A DNA stretch of 64,000 nt from Leptidea sinapis (taxonomy: Eukaryota > Arthropoda > Insecta > Lepidoptera > Pieridae). Under the pieces are notes generated by a model that worked only from the letters and a program-made list of their open reading frames with translations, ran no database searches and was not told the origin of the DNA. Where the stretch lies: contig NC_066309.1 of the NCBI RefSeq assembly GCF_905404315.1, forward strand, positions 7,502,001-7,566,000, read 5' to 3'. The translations under genes and the position numbers were made by a program. Below, in pieces: positions 31,828-41,989 of this stretch. Every line of letters begins with the position of its first letter. The stretch's first letter is position 1.

Positions 31828-31990
31828 TAAAAGGCATAATAGGCATTTATTTTCTCGAAATTGATTCCTTTGGAATTTTATTTGATGTCATTTCTAATAA
31901 TGGCGCTCTGAGAGAGAAGAAGCGGGGAAAGTAACTCACCCAGCATTCTTTTCAATAAAAATATACAATATTTTACAGTCATTTTTATCG
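31828..31990 (-). repeat. LINE-L2 3' UTR fragment
   Basis: AGGCATAATAGGCATTTATT, GGCGCTCTGAGAGAGAAGAA and CTTTTCAATAAAAATATACA match 4112-4320. Confidence 0.75.
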
Positions 31991-32187
31991 CTATAAAATA
32001 ATCATAATAATAATAATATCTATTAAAAAATATAGGTAATATCATGACAGTTTGTAGACTGTAAAATTACGTAGTAACTTAATCGTATTAAACATTTTTA
32101 GTAATTTCTTATATTATATTATTTACTTATACTCGTCAAAATAATATAGGAAAGTCCACTTGGAATACAAGTAAAAGTAAAGTTGTT

Positions 32188-32295
32188 TCTTTCCTAAGAG
32201 TTTAATATCGTAAAGCTGTCGGCTACAGTCGGGTTGTAAAATAATAAACTTTGTACCTAATACACGGGTTCGTGTACTGCTCAAAGGTATAATCA
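32188..32295 (+). repeat. Repeat F, copy 2
   Basis: TAATATCGTAAAGCTGTCGG and CTACAGTCGGGTTGTAA align with 2195-2298. Confidence 0.6.
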
Positions 32296-32589
32296 TTACA
32301 TCAGGTAGTGTACTTGACTTTCTTTATAATAGTAATTTTTTTTGAATGATTAGCTTAAAATAATATTGAATAGTTTTTGAAATATTTATTTGAAAAAATG
32401 CTTATAAAACGATCTTTTTGAGATTTTTTTATTATTGTTTATTTCATGTTCATACTTACATACATCAAAATAACTTATAGGTAAATCAAATCAAATCAAA
32501 ATTACTTGAAATAGACTTAAACAGCTTATTTATTTATCGATTACAACTCCCTTTAAAGAAAGCTAATTATCGATACAATATGTCCTTCC

Positions 32590-32760
32590 CTACGCTTGTC
32601 CTACCCTTGAATAACGCCGCAGTTAAAGAGACACCGCCGGCACGTGCATCTCTTTGACGGCCGCGGGCCGCGCAATTCAAAGACAGCTAAGCAAAGCGGC
32701 AACGCCGCCCAATATGGGCGGAGTTGCCGCTTTGCTTCGCTTTCATTGACCCAGTAACAC
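32590..32760. other. GC-rich island containing a strong hairpin
   Basis: The island holds CACCGCCGGCACGTGCATC and GACGGCCGCGGGCCGCGC before the hairpin. No open frame with family resemblance is visible. Confidence 0.4.
32689..32737. repeat. 23-bp hairpin with a 3-base loop
   Basis: AAGCAAAGCGGCAACGCCGC (from 32689) pairs with GGCGGAGTTGCCGCTTTGCT (to 32736). There is one G-A mismatch and an ATA centre. It could form a cruciform in DNA or a stable stem in RNA. No terminator or CTRR Helitron end follows. Confidence 0.8.
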
Positions 32761-33003
32761 AAATATTACAGGAGGTTTAAATTTGTTCAAAATGAAAAGT
32801 CTACTTTTTGACAAAACCACTGCACGGATTTCGTTAATTTTTGGTATATCGTCAGCGAATATGCTAACAAGTATGTACCTACATTTATTTCATAGAAGTT
32901 TCCATACTGTTTACAAATGACAATTTATATTACATAAAAAAATTAACACTTCAGAATTATTACAATTATTTCACATTAAAAAGTTTATCTCTCAGAAAAA
33001 TCA

Positions 33004-33425
33004 ACTTTCATCCATAATTTCAGCGACTGTCCTACGAATTTTAGATCAGGTCACATGTCCTGACGCGAGTTTAACATTTTATAGCCATCCCAAGAATAGT
33101 GCTCAGCGCCGCTAAAGAAGTTTTCACTTTAATAATTAAATTGCAAAAATATTTAACGGCTGACATTCGATCCGTCGACTTCGCGGTGTTTCGGCTTCGC
33201 AATCACATTGATTCAACCACTGGTCCAATGACCGTATGATTATTAAGTTGAAATAGCCTATCCACAGTAGACATGTGTCTACTGTGGCCTAACTATAATT
33301 AGTTAGAACTATAAATCTTCCATCCATAATTTCAACGAATGTCTTACGAATTATGGATCAGGTCACGTGTCCTGGCGTGAGTTTAATATTTTATACCCAT
33401 CCCAAGAAAATTACTAAAGCAGTTA
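33004..33425. repeat. Direct duplication of about 110 bp around a palindrome
   Basis: 33004-33125 and 33312-33425 share CATCCATAATTTCA, TAGATCAGGTCACATGTCCT and CCATCCCAAGAA with scattered differences. Between them at 33261-33286 lies CCACAGTAGACA-TG-TGTCTACTGTGG, an exact 12-bp-arm palindrome. Confidence 0.75.
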
Positions 33426-33429
33426 AACT

Positions 33430-33850
33430 TCAAAGATATGTTTTGTTAATTGACAAATTGATGGTTATGATGATTTTAAGGGGCAATCACAGTGCCCAAT
33501 GAATAAACTCATTAAGGTAACTTCAACTTTCCAATATTTCTAACTTAAAACGGAGATGAATATTTCTGTCAACGTGTTCGAAATTCAAATCGTCTCGGAA
33601 ACTTTGTGTAAATCCAAATTTGTTACGTCTTACGTAAGATGTCGAAGCGAATTTCGTCACGTCTTGTGTACAGGTGCATTGAAGATTTTCAATATTTTTA
33701 AAGCATCTGTGGCATAATAGGTAGAGAACCACGGTGCTCCCGGTTCGATTCTCGTCAAACACCAATTGTAGTCGGTTTACCAATTCATTTGTAAATTTAT
33801 TCGACACTTTATTAGGTTTGCAAAGGTCTTGTTATTCCCCAGGGATTATA
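33430..33850. other. Unidentified frame and a tRNA-like scrap
   Basis: The minus ORF 33523-33807 (KFGFTQSFRDDLNFEHVDRN) has no known relative. 33700-33760 carries GGTTCGATTCTCG, a B-box-like decayed SINE head. Neither is convincing as a gene. Confidence 0.3.
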
Positions 33851-33865
33851 ATGACGACCGATATA

Positions 33866-34095
33866 AACGAATGGTTAGTGACCCTAAATACTAAGCTAGA
33901 GGTTCCGGTTTCGAATCCCGGTAAGTAAAATCATTTTTATGATGAATATGTTTGTCCGAGTCATGGTTATTATATGTATTTATGTATGTTTAAGTAAGTA
34001 TATTGTATTAAATATATAGTTGTCTATGGCTATGCCTAGTTTGGGAAAAGATAATTTGTGTAAAAAGTTTGTCAATATTATTATTATTATGACTG
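33866..34095 (+). repeat. SINE-D, copy 2 (near full length)
   Basis: ATGGTTAGTGACCCTAAATA (A box region), GGTTTCGAATCCCGG (B box), TATGTATGTTTAAGTAAGTA, AAGATAATTTGTGTAAAAAG and a (ATT)n tail to 34095. Confidence 0.85.
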
Positions 34096-34099
34096 AGAA

Positions 34100-34730
34100 T
34101 TTACTTAATAAAATATTATGTACAATAACTAGTATGGCGTGCGTGGAGGTTTGATACGGAATAAATTCTTCTTGTGTCTTCGAGAGCCGAAGAACTGGTT
34201 CCGAGAACTACAAAATATGAATCACAGGCGGTAACAATCTATTCTGTAAAAACCTCATGTAAAGTAATTCTATTAATGAACAGTTACATAATTTTTCCGT
34301 TACTTTTATTTATATTTAATGTTATAAAATTCAAATCAGTTCAAATATTTATTCATTGCATACCTCATTTCTTTTCTATATTAACATCAACAATGTGAAT
34401 TTATTTTCTGGCAGTTTCTCTAGGAAAATTACAGCAAAATGCATAATGAGTGTTTATGATATTAGTTTGAACGTTACATTATATTATGCTCACATAGCGC
34501 TACGCCCTCTGGTGGAGATTTAACACAATGTAAAGCATGAAATCGTCTTTATGAAAAACTTAATGAATATTAATATTTGTCTTAGACCTTCACACAAGCT
34601 CAAGGACTATGTACGTTGGCAAAGTTTTATCTCAATCAGATTAACAGTATGCAAAATTGCTGTTTCTGTGCGTAATAAGAATATTTATTTAATTATTCCT
34701 GGCGGGACACATGAACTGCTAAATACAAAT
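34100..34730. other. No recognised element
   Basis: Nothing could be supported. Confidence 0.35.
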
Positions 34731-34734
34731 ATAA

Positions 34735-34995
34735 GAGGCGTGAAGAGTGTTTCAATCAGTCTCACCCCACACATGCTACGCAGTTATTGCATCTCAACTG
34801 CATTAGTTCTGCTTTTATGCTTCTTCTGCCATACTCAACTTTCACTTCTATATATCAACGTGGCCACAATCACTCTATTATTCGCGCCTCTTTTAGGTAC
34901 AGTCTGGTCGTTCATAAGGCATGCAGCGTTCCATTCATACAGTTTCCCGCAGTCACTATCCTTTCAATATTTCCTTCAACTCCTTCAAATTTTTT
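34735..34995 (-). pseudogene. RTE-like RT fragment
   Basis: The minus strand reads WNAACLMNDQTVPKRGANNR, VIVATLIYRSES, a stop, then VWQKKHKSRTNAVEMQ, a stop, and LRSMCGVRL. This matches the LIYGSESWVWQKKHESRINAVEMRALRSMCGVS block between the RT palm and the C terminus of RTE-like LINEs. The plus-strand 151-codon ORF over the same bases is a shadow of it. Confidence 0.7.
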
Positions 34996-34999
34996 ATTA

Positions 35000-35955
35000 T
35001 ATATAAATTATAAATTTCTTTTATTGTGCTTAATTTTTTTTTACAAAGAAAAATGGAGAAAATCAAAATATCCTCATAAATATATTCATATCTAGTTGAG
35101 TCGACAAACGTTGTTTTTCTATATAAATTATTTTTAGAGTTAGACCGTTTCTTGTACATTGCAACATTACTTTATTTCCCTCAAATAAAAAAATTTTTTC
35201 TAAAATAAACGTAGCCTAAGTTACTCCTTATTACATCAGCTACCTGCCAATAAAAGTGCCGCCATAATCTGTCCACGCATTTCAGAGATTAGCCAGAACA
35301 AACAGACAAAAATTTAAAAAATGTATTTTTGGTGTATCACCGTAAATATATTAATGATAAACATGTCATAAAAAACGGTTATTTCATTATTACAAACAGA
35401 CACTCCAATTGTATTGATATAAATGTATACATAAAATAAATCAAACACCTTTTAAACAGCATGTCAATGTATGTTTATTTCTACTTTCAAAACTAAACAA
35501 TGTAATAATTCAGGGCTGCATGCTTTAAAAAACAAAACTGCATTGCATTTTGATGTCAAAATTCTCGATGGCGGCAACATTTTACTGATTAGAGAAACTA
35601 TCAACATACTTTAGAGATTGAATCAAAAGTTTCAAACGTAGCATTTCATAAATTGAATAAATATTTAATCCTATTATTGGAATATTCTTTCACGTCTGTC
35701 TAGGTTCCATAAAATTTTCAATATAATTCAATACTATAACTTTGCAGAATCGTCTAAAAGCTGATTTTATTTAAATGTAATTACGTTTATCATAGAATGG
35801 AATAACCTTTTATACAAAATAAGTACACATTCAGCTCACTATTGATTTAGGGAAGGTTTGTAATTGAATGATCGTTTTGAGTTACGATTGATCTGATTGG
35901 TACGCAAAGTAGGTCGTTCCCGCACGAACGAATCGAGTGCAGAATAACCTACGTG
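35000..35955. other. AT-rich stretch, nothing recognised
   Basis: No feature could be supported. Confidence 0.4.
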
Positions 35956-35959
35956 CGCA

Positions 35960-36197
35960 CGAGTATCGTATACTATTTTTCCTATTTAGTTGCGCAAAGT
36001 TCGACCACTATAATTATTTTCAAACATTCCCGCACGCTCACCACCTTCCCGCACACTTAGCTACATTCCCGCACGCTCAGCTACATTTCCGCACGCTCTT
36101 GTCAACGTGTGGGAAAGTAGTACTTTGCGAACGCAAATGCATGCGCAAAATCGAACTTTGCGCACGATAATAGGAAAACATATATAACTTACGATCG
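35960..36197. repeat. Inverted repeat enclosing a 20-bp minisatellite
   Basis: The outer arms TTTTTCCTATTTAGTTGCGC AAAGTTCGAC (left) and, reversed, TTTTCCTATTATCGTGCGCA (right) match imperfectly over about 45 bases. Inside at 36027-36103 are about four copies of TTCCCGCACGCTCAGCTACA with changes. It is probably a foldback MITE with a variable core. Confidence 0.65.
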
Positions 36198-36479
36198 TAC
36201 CTTGTCAGGGGACTGGCCAGTAACCGTATTTATTTGAGCGCAAATAAATACCTATGGAACGTTTAAATTGCTTAGTATTCTTATTTAGTTCTTATTAGGT
36301 TTGAAAATTTATATGTACTTTATTGTTCAATTCATTAGATATTTTTATTTATTATTTATATTCAGTTCTTAGTTAAATTTTGTCATTGATAAAAATACTT
36401 AATAAAATAATAAAATTAGAACGAAAAATTTGGAATTTGACTTTATTATAATACAAATAAGAGTTAACAGTTGTGAGAT

Positions 36480-36645
36480 CCAAAAATCTTTTGTTTTAAA
36501 TAAATAGATTGACATGGTTCTCGCACTAAACAATCCAATTTAATGTGATATTATGTATTACTTGTACTTTAATTTAAAAAAAAGGAAACATTGTGTCATG
36601 CGAGGGCCAAGTTAATCTATTTATTTAAAACATAAAAGCTTTTTG
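36480..36645. mobile_element. Foldback element with about 45-bp inverted arms
   Basis: The left TTTTGTTTTAAATAAATAGA TTGACATGG and right TCTATTTATTTAAAACATAA arms pair with few mismatches, followed by CTCGCA and TGCGAG at the inner ends. The loop is about 70 bases of AT-rich sequence. Confidence 0.7.
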
Positions 36646-36649
36646 ATAT

Positions 36650-37025
36650 TAATATGGTCACTATTATAAGATATTGCTAGGTTAGATAATGACGTAATAA
36701 CTGAAGATTCTTTCTTAAGTTATTACAGACCCTTAAATTGAAACTGAATAAATAAACCGACATGGTATTACAAAGATATCACAACTTTTTACCGTAGAAG
36801 AACTGATTTGAGACATGGCTATTATTACAAGTTATGTTTTTGATGGCATTATTTATAAGTTCTTACAGCAAATGGCCGCCCCGATATTTATGGTCATAGA
36901 ATATTCTATGTTTATGGTATTAACATACGTAGCTTTTGATGTGTCTTACCCATTTGTGCAATCACCGCAATTCTGACGTGTTTAACACCTCATTCCTTTA
37001 TTGTGATTTAATATCAACTTCGAAA
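36650..37025. other. No recognised element
   Basis: Nothing could be supported. Confidence 0.4.
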
Positions 37026-37212
37026 AAATATGCCACTTAGCTAGAGGCTACAGCTGCACCTTTTTCTACCGTCAAGCAGTCATGCGTAAACATTATTTAT
37101 TGTGTTTCGATTAAAATGTGCCGTAGCTAGTGAAATTACTGGGCATATGACGAGAGCAAATACGATGCTGCTCACAATTTTGTGTTTGCCAAGATTCCTA
37201 AGCGACACTGTA

Positions 37213-38083
37213 TTTTTATGAATCATTAAGAGAAAAATTTAAAGATAAAACATGTTGACTGTTGCTTCTCAATATATTCTTGTTAAAGTTCTATATGTGC
37301 ATAAGCACATTGAGGAACTGTGACAATCATAAAGTTAACACCAGGAATAAACATAGACATGTTATGCCTTCTACTCGGTTAAGTAACTAACTCATAGTAA
37401 GTTATTTATTGGGCTATGTATATGCTTCTACAATATGATCCCAGAAAATTTACAAAAATAATTTTGTGAGGAAATTTAAAAGATTGTAAAAAAACGTTTG
37501 TGTGGGAAAGGTTACTATAGCATAAATGACTGGGAATGAAGCGAACACCCTGAGGGTCTTTAATTATAAATGTTTATTGTACGATTATACGTTGTAATCC
37601 ATATTTTTATAAAAAAAGACCGCTGAGTTTCTTGCGCCCGTTTGACTCAGACCTGAGGCAGTCTACTTTGAATGGGTGGTAGTTTTTGAGGATCAATAAG
37701 TGATTTTGAATCCTATCTTATATATATATATAAATGAATTGCTGTTCGTTAGTCTCGCTAAAACTCGAGAACGGCTAGACCGATTTGGCTAATGATGGTC
37801 TTGAATTATTTGTGGGGGTCCAGACAAGGTTTAAAGGGTGAATAAATGCTCGAAATTAAATAAAAACAACAACTTTGTTTTTCCTTTGATGTGTCCCCTG
37901 TCGTTCAGAAATCAAATTGAAAGAATAGTTTAAAATGAATAACTAATTAGAATCTTTATATATTTCTAACTTTCTCAAGAGGTACAAAACAAACTTTAAT
38001 TTAATTATTGATTTTTTCTTATTACTTTATATGACAATACAATACGCATGTTTTGAATAAAAATATTTTAATTTGAATTTGAC
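37213..38083 (+). pseudogene. LINE-A copy 3, split by a Helitron-like element
   Basis: ESLREKFK, LTVASQYILVKVLYVHKHI, then several frame breaks before RLCGKGYYSINDWE-like residues at about 37500-37545. The 3' UTR runs to GATTTTGAATCCTA at 37715, and its last 30 bases resume at 38051 (TTTTGAATAAAAATATTTTA). It has more lesions than other LINE-A copies. Confidence 0.8.
37716..38050 (+). mobile_element. Helitron-like non-autonomous element, copy 1 (335 bp)
   Basis: It begins TCTTATATATATATATAAAT then GAATTGCTGTTCGTTAGTCT, the known lepidopteran Helitron-type 5' end. It is inserted exactly between A and T of CCTA|TTTTGAATAAA in LINE-A with no duplication of target. The 3' end here is GCATG rather than CTAG, so the terminus is changed or replaced. 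Related copy: 48185-48605. Confidence 0.8.
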
Positions 38084-38164
38084 ATATAGCAAGGCGTTTC
38101 TCTAACCATCAATCAAGTGAACATTTGGCTCGTCACGTCACCGTTACTCAAAAAAAAATTCATT

Positions 38165-38520
38165 TGTGGAAACTGTGAAAAATTCAAACAACAAGCGATG
38201 ATTTACAATATTGATACGGTCTTGTTGTTTCGTGCTAATTCAATTTAAAAAAAATATTTCGGCGCTCTTCCTGAATTAATTGAACAATACAACTGGGACA
38301 CTTTATTTACAAAGACATTATTTCCCCATTCACACGTATTGTAAACATTCCCGTGACACTTCATTTATAATTCTGCTAAATCCAAGTAAGTTCTTAGGGA
38401 ATGAATTCGTGATGATATGATTAATATTCCCTCCCTTCCCTTATTCATTTTATTTAGGTATATAACATAGATTGGAAACCTTTTATTTACTTATCACAAC
38501 GAAAAGTGTGTCTTTGTTAA
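38165..38520. other. No recognised element
   Basis: Nothing could be supported. Confidence 0.4.
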
Positions 38521-38540
38521 ACTCTCACGGCTTTACAAAT

Positions 38541-40297
38541 CAAATCAATCAAATCAAAATCAAATCAAAATATATTTATTTTCTCTCACAATAGAAACTT
38601 ACAATACACAGTTTATTAAAATCTATATTGATACATTGTTATAATTGTGAGAGACCGGCGCTTGAAATAGATAACAAAATACCTGTGCTACAAGTCACCG
38701 GGCCCCCAAAGCACATGGTTATAATGATGGAGCGAATAAACAAAAAATAAATATATTATAACGAAACTAATTAGATATACAAAATTTAATTAGATACAGA
38801 AAGTAATTGGTGTTAGTGTAGATGATGGTCATGTGAAGGTGTGTGTATGTGTGTGTTGCGTGTGTCTGTGTGTGTGTGTTGTGTGTGTGTAATATAAATA
38901 TTAAGTAAATTTTCAGTTTCAGTGTAGTCCAAGTGTTTCAGCCATTCAAATAGAAGTTTTTTACTTTTTTGATAGTTTACTTTGTGTAATTTTAACTCTT
39001 TATTTATCTTATTAAACAAAAAGCTACCTAAATAACACGGGAATTTATTGATGAAGAATGTATTAAATTTTGGTACGCTAAATAGTTTATATTTAATACG
39101 TCTGTTTTGGGCCTCCTTTATGTCTTCCACACTAACCAGACCATGAAATCGTAACATTAATCTCTGAACGAAGAGTTGCCTCACAGTTAGTACATTACTG
39201 TCTTCATATAAAACAGAGGTAGGATACAAAAATGAACGGAAAGTACTCACCTTAAGGATGGCTCTTTGAGCTCTTTCTACTGTTATCAATTGAGTTTTTG
39301 CAGCACCTCCCCACGTGTCAATACAGTAAGAAACTAGAGATTCGCACAAGGCATGGTAAATAGTCTTCATTAGTTTAGGATCTGCAGAATGACGAATATT
39401 TTTAAATAAGGCTTTCAGTTTACGAATTCGCGTAGTTAAAAGAAAAATATGTGGTTCAAAAGTTAAATTATTATCTAAGATGACACCTAAATATTTTACT
39501 GTCGTAGTTCTGTTGATAATTGGACAATTACATGAAACTATCTACTGAAGGTTGGAAGTTTTTTTTAATTGAGAAAGTCATATAGTTCGTTTTATCGGTA
39601 TTTAAGCTAAGGAGATTGGCTTGAAGCCAGTTAGAAATTTTATCAAAACCAATTTGAGCATTTACAAAGGCTTCGTCCCAACTCTCTCCCCAGAATATGC
39701 AAGCAGTATCGTCGGCGAATGTAATTATGCGGCCGTTGTGTAGTGACATGTTACATAACTGGTTGATGTAAACTAAAAAGAGAGTTGGACCGATTATACT
39801 TCCTTGAGGGACGCCATAGATAACATCGCGAGGGCTACTGGTGATATTATCAATACGCAAACACTGAGATCTCCCCTTTAAGTAATCCTCAAATAAATCC
39901 AACTGGTGGCCTCGTACACCTAACTGGTCCAGCTTTTTTACTAGAATCTCAATTGATACTGTGTCGAATGCTTTGGCAATATCTAAAAAAATTGTAAGAC
40001 ATTTCTGTCCTGCATCCAACTTCCCTGCAACAGTGTTTGTTAGCTCAAAGACTGCGTCAGCAGTAGATCGAGTTTTCCTAAATCCGAACTGATTATTAGA
40101 TATAATGTGATTTTTTTCTAAGAAATTTACGAGTCTATTATTAAGGATTCTTTCAAGTATCTTAGAAAGGGTAGGAAGTATAGCAATGGTCGATAATTTT
40201 GGATAACTGTCTTTTCCCCACTTTTATAGATTGGTGTTATAACTGATTTCTTAAATACGTTTGGAAATTTCGATTTTGCAATAGATAGGTTGAAAAT
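38541..40297 (-). pseudogene. CR1/jockey-like LINE, RT domain nearly intact
   Basis: Minus-strand reading: KSKFPNVFKKSVITPIYKSG, NYRP; a one-base loss near 40194; then ILPTLSKILERILNNRLVNF, NNQFGFRKTRSTADAV, FLDIAKAFDTVS, GVPQGSIIGPTLFLVYIN, TFADDTACIFWG (the FADD catalytic motif) and SLNTDKTNYMTFS. A second one-base shift near 39535 is followed by TVKYLGVILDNNLTF, HALCESLVSYCIDTWGGAAK and RLMLRFHGLVSVEDIKEAQN. The frame ends at 38813 after a His/Thr-rich tail coded by a TG microsatellite. A TTTGATTTGATTT tail closes the element. The endonuclease and ORF1 are missing (5' truncation). Only two frameshifts separate it from an open RT, so it is fairly young. Confidence 0.85.
38822..38893. repeat. 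TG/GT microsatellite inside the LINE 3' coding end
   Basis: Runs of TGTGTG interrupted by TA, TT and GCG. On the coding strand it yields HTQHTHTDTRNTHIHTPSHD. Confidence 0.85.
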
Positions 40298-40549
40298 ATG
40301 GTATAAAGTTATAAATGATGATAAACAAAGAAAATGCAAAATGTTTACAATATCGTTGACAACACTGTCAATACAATGATAATTCTGACGTTTTCCTAAT
40401 GACAAGCTGCCTTGCAAATGAACGCGGGAAACGTTATACGTCTGAACAAACCATTCGTAAGCAAAATGTCTATTTGTAAACATTTAACATATTCTTGGTT
40501 TAAGCTTAGTGATAACTTTATGCCAATTTTATTTGTAAGGCCGTTAGGC

Positions 40550-40775
40550 TTTATCTACAGGATCTACTTTGCAGTTGATACCTGCTCAACCCCAATATTG
40601 ACAACATATCCAAAATTATGAACGACACTTCACTTGAACGGTTGACTCAGTGGAAGAGCGCTACCACGGAACTTGAGAGATCGCGGTTTCGAATCCCGCA
40701 TCGGTCATGAATTTTGTTTATAAATTTTATTTGGGTAATTAATCCCAGAAGTGAGTGTTATCACTTAAAAAAAAA
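40550..40775 (+). repeat. Repeat M followed by SINE-E copy
   Basis: GGCTTTATCTACAGGATCTA (repeat M) precedes a tRNA-like head: GGTTGACTCAGTGGAAGAGC (A box), GCGGTTTCGAATCCCGCATC (B box), then a body with GGGTAATTAATCCCAGAAGT and an A-run. Cloverleaf pairing is poor, so it is a SINE head and not a tRNA gene. Confidence 0.7.
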
Positions 40776-40779
40776 TAAT

Positions 40780-41425
40780 AAATTGATTAGACATTTCAAG
40801 TTAAAATAGTTTCTTACTTATAATTTTGTACGAAAAGGTCTTAACTTTTTTGCCAAACAGATTTATGCCTATTTATCACATGAACACGGTGAGTTTAATA
40901 AAAGGGCGACTAGAAACGCTTCAGGTAATTGGACCATTACACCCGTCTACGCCTATTTTTGCTGTTATTTATTTCTGAAGCCGTAAATAGCTCTATAGAA
41001 TTCTTGAAATTTACGTTCTAGATGGATTGATGTTTTGACACAACAGTATCAAATATAAGCTTATGCAAATTTAATTATAATATAATATAAGAGATTTTTT
41101 ATTTATTGTTCAAAATATCATATAAGAAACAAAACTGCTAAACAATTTAAGACATCCTTATGAAACTTATGTGTTTATGTAAGGAATCCCGAGTTCACTT
41201 ATTCTAAACTTAAAATATTTTAATATTAAATAATTATTATTCTAAAAATATCCAATTAAAGTCGAAAAAATTTTTACATATAATAACATGACTGAATTAA
41301 ATAGCAAAAGAGACAGCAAAATAAGAACGAAGAAAAACAATAGAAATAATGAAAAAATTAGACATTGAGACACCCAGGCTATGGTCATTAGTAATAGGCA
41401 TTTCCTAGAGCATGTGGCCATGATC
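40780..41425. other. AT-rich stretch, nothing recognised
   Basis: No feature could be supported. Confidence 0.4.
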
Positions 41426-41429
41426 AGCG

Positions 41430-41700
41430 GCGATCGAAGTGATCGGACAGTCTGGGACTAGATTTTGATTATTTTATAGCGATAGAAATGACTATACAAT
41501 ATTGTATATTTTTATTAAAAAGAGCGCAAAAAAAGAATGCTGGGAGAGTTTTTTGCGCCGCTTCTTCTCTCTCAGAGCGCCATTTGTTTCCGAAGCAGTA
41601 GCAGTATCTAATATGTATATTAGAAATGACATCAAAAAGAATTCTAAAGGAATCAATTAACAGAAAATAAATGCGTTTTATGCCTTTTTATCAAGAAATG
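41430..41700 (+). pseudogene. LINE-L2 3' end, plus orientation
   Basis: DRTVWD and a stop (41440-41462) are followed by ATTTTGATTATTTTATAGCG, AGAGCGCAAAAAAAGAATGC, CTCAGAGCGCCATTTGTTTC and the GCGTTTTATGCC tail. Only the last codons of the RT remain. Confidence 0.75.
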
Positions 41701-41989
41701 TCTTTTACATCGCCCTAAAAACAATGATTTTGTATTACTGATATCTCTAATAGAATATGGCAAGTCATTTACGATTTTGGGCTATTTATTTTCTTACTTT
41801 TGTATTTGTTGTATGTGATTACTAAGTATGACAGTGATCACAACCATCATGTTCACGATGCATCCAATATACGTTAATTTATATTAAAACAGTTTATTAT
41901 TTATTACTTTTTATGAAATATTTGATATTAAAGTGAAACTTTTATTAAATCGTCTCAAACTTTTTCGTTTGTGTGTTGCATGTGACAGA

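Larger units (their letters stand above)
37030..38160 (+). repeat. Repeat C, copy 8, split by a LINE-A insertion
   Basis: The left part 37030-37212 ends in GCGACACTGTATTTTTATG. The right part resumes at about 38090 with AAGGCGTTTCTCTAACCATC, AATCAAGTGAAC and GCTCGTCACGTC, the expected next bases of repeat C in a diverged form. The intervening DNA is LINE-A. Confidence 0.65.
38527..40544. mobile_element. MITE-K copy 2, split by a LINE
   Basis: One terminal fragment ACGGCTTTACAAAT lies at 38527-38540, and the remainder at 40298-40544 ends GATAACTTTATGCCAATTTT ATTTGTAAGGCCGT. The split falls within the terminal inverted repeat. Between them is the 38544-40297 LINE. Confidence 0.7.

Noticed and set aside
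33700..33765. tRNA-like segment with GGTTCGATTC
   Set aside because: No cloverleaf can be drawn; best read as a decayed SINE head.
33866..33940. tRNA gene candidate
   Set aside because: It is the head of SINE-D, with the full SINE body and (ATT)n tail following.
34551..35006. 151-codon plus-strand ORF with hydrophobic stretches, first taken as a membrane protein
   Set aside because: The minus strand over 34735-34995 encodes a recognisable RTE-like RT block (VWQKKHKSRTNAVEMQ), so the plus ORF is its shadow.
36027..36103. CRISPR-like array
   Set aside because: Units are contiguous 20-bp tandem repeats with no unique spacers, in a eukaryotic setting.
38813..38893. Histidine/threonine-rich peptide as a functional domain
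   Set aside because: It is a TG microsatellite read in frame at the end of a LINE ORF.
40615..40705. Possible tRNA gene (good A and B boxes)
   Set aside because: Acceptor and anticodon arms do not pair properly, and the body continues into SINE-E sequence shared with 11445-11575.
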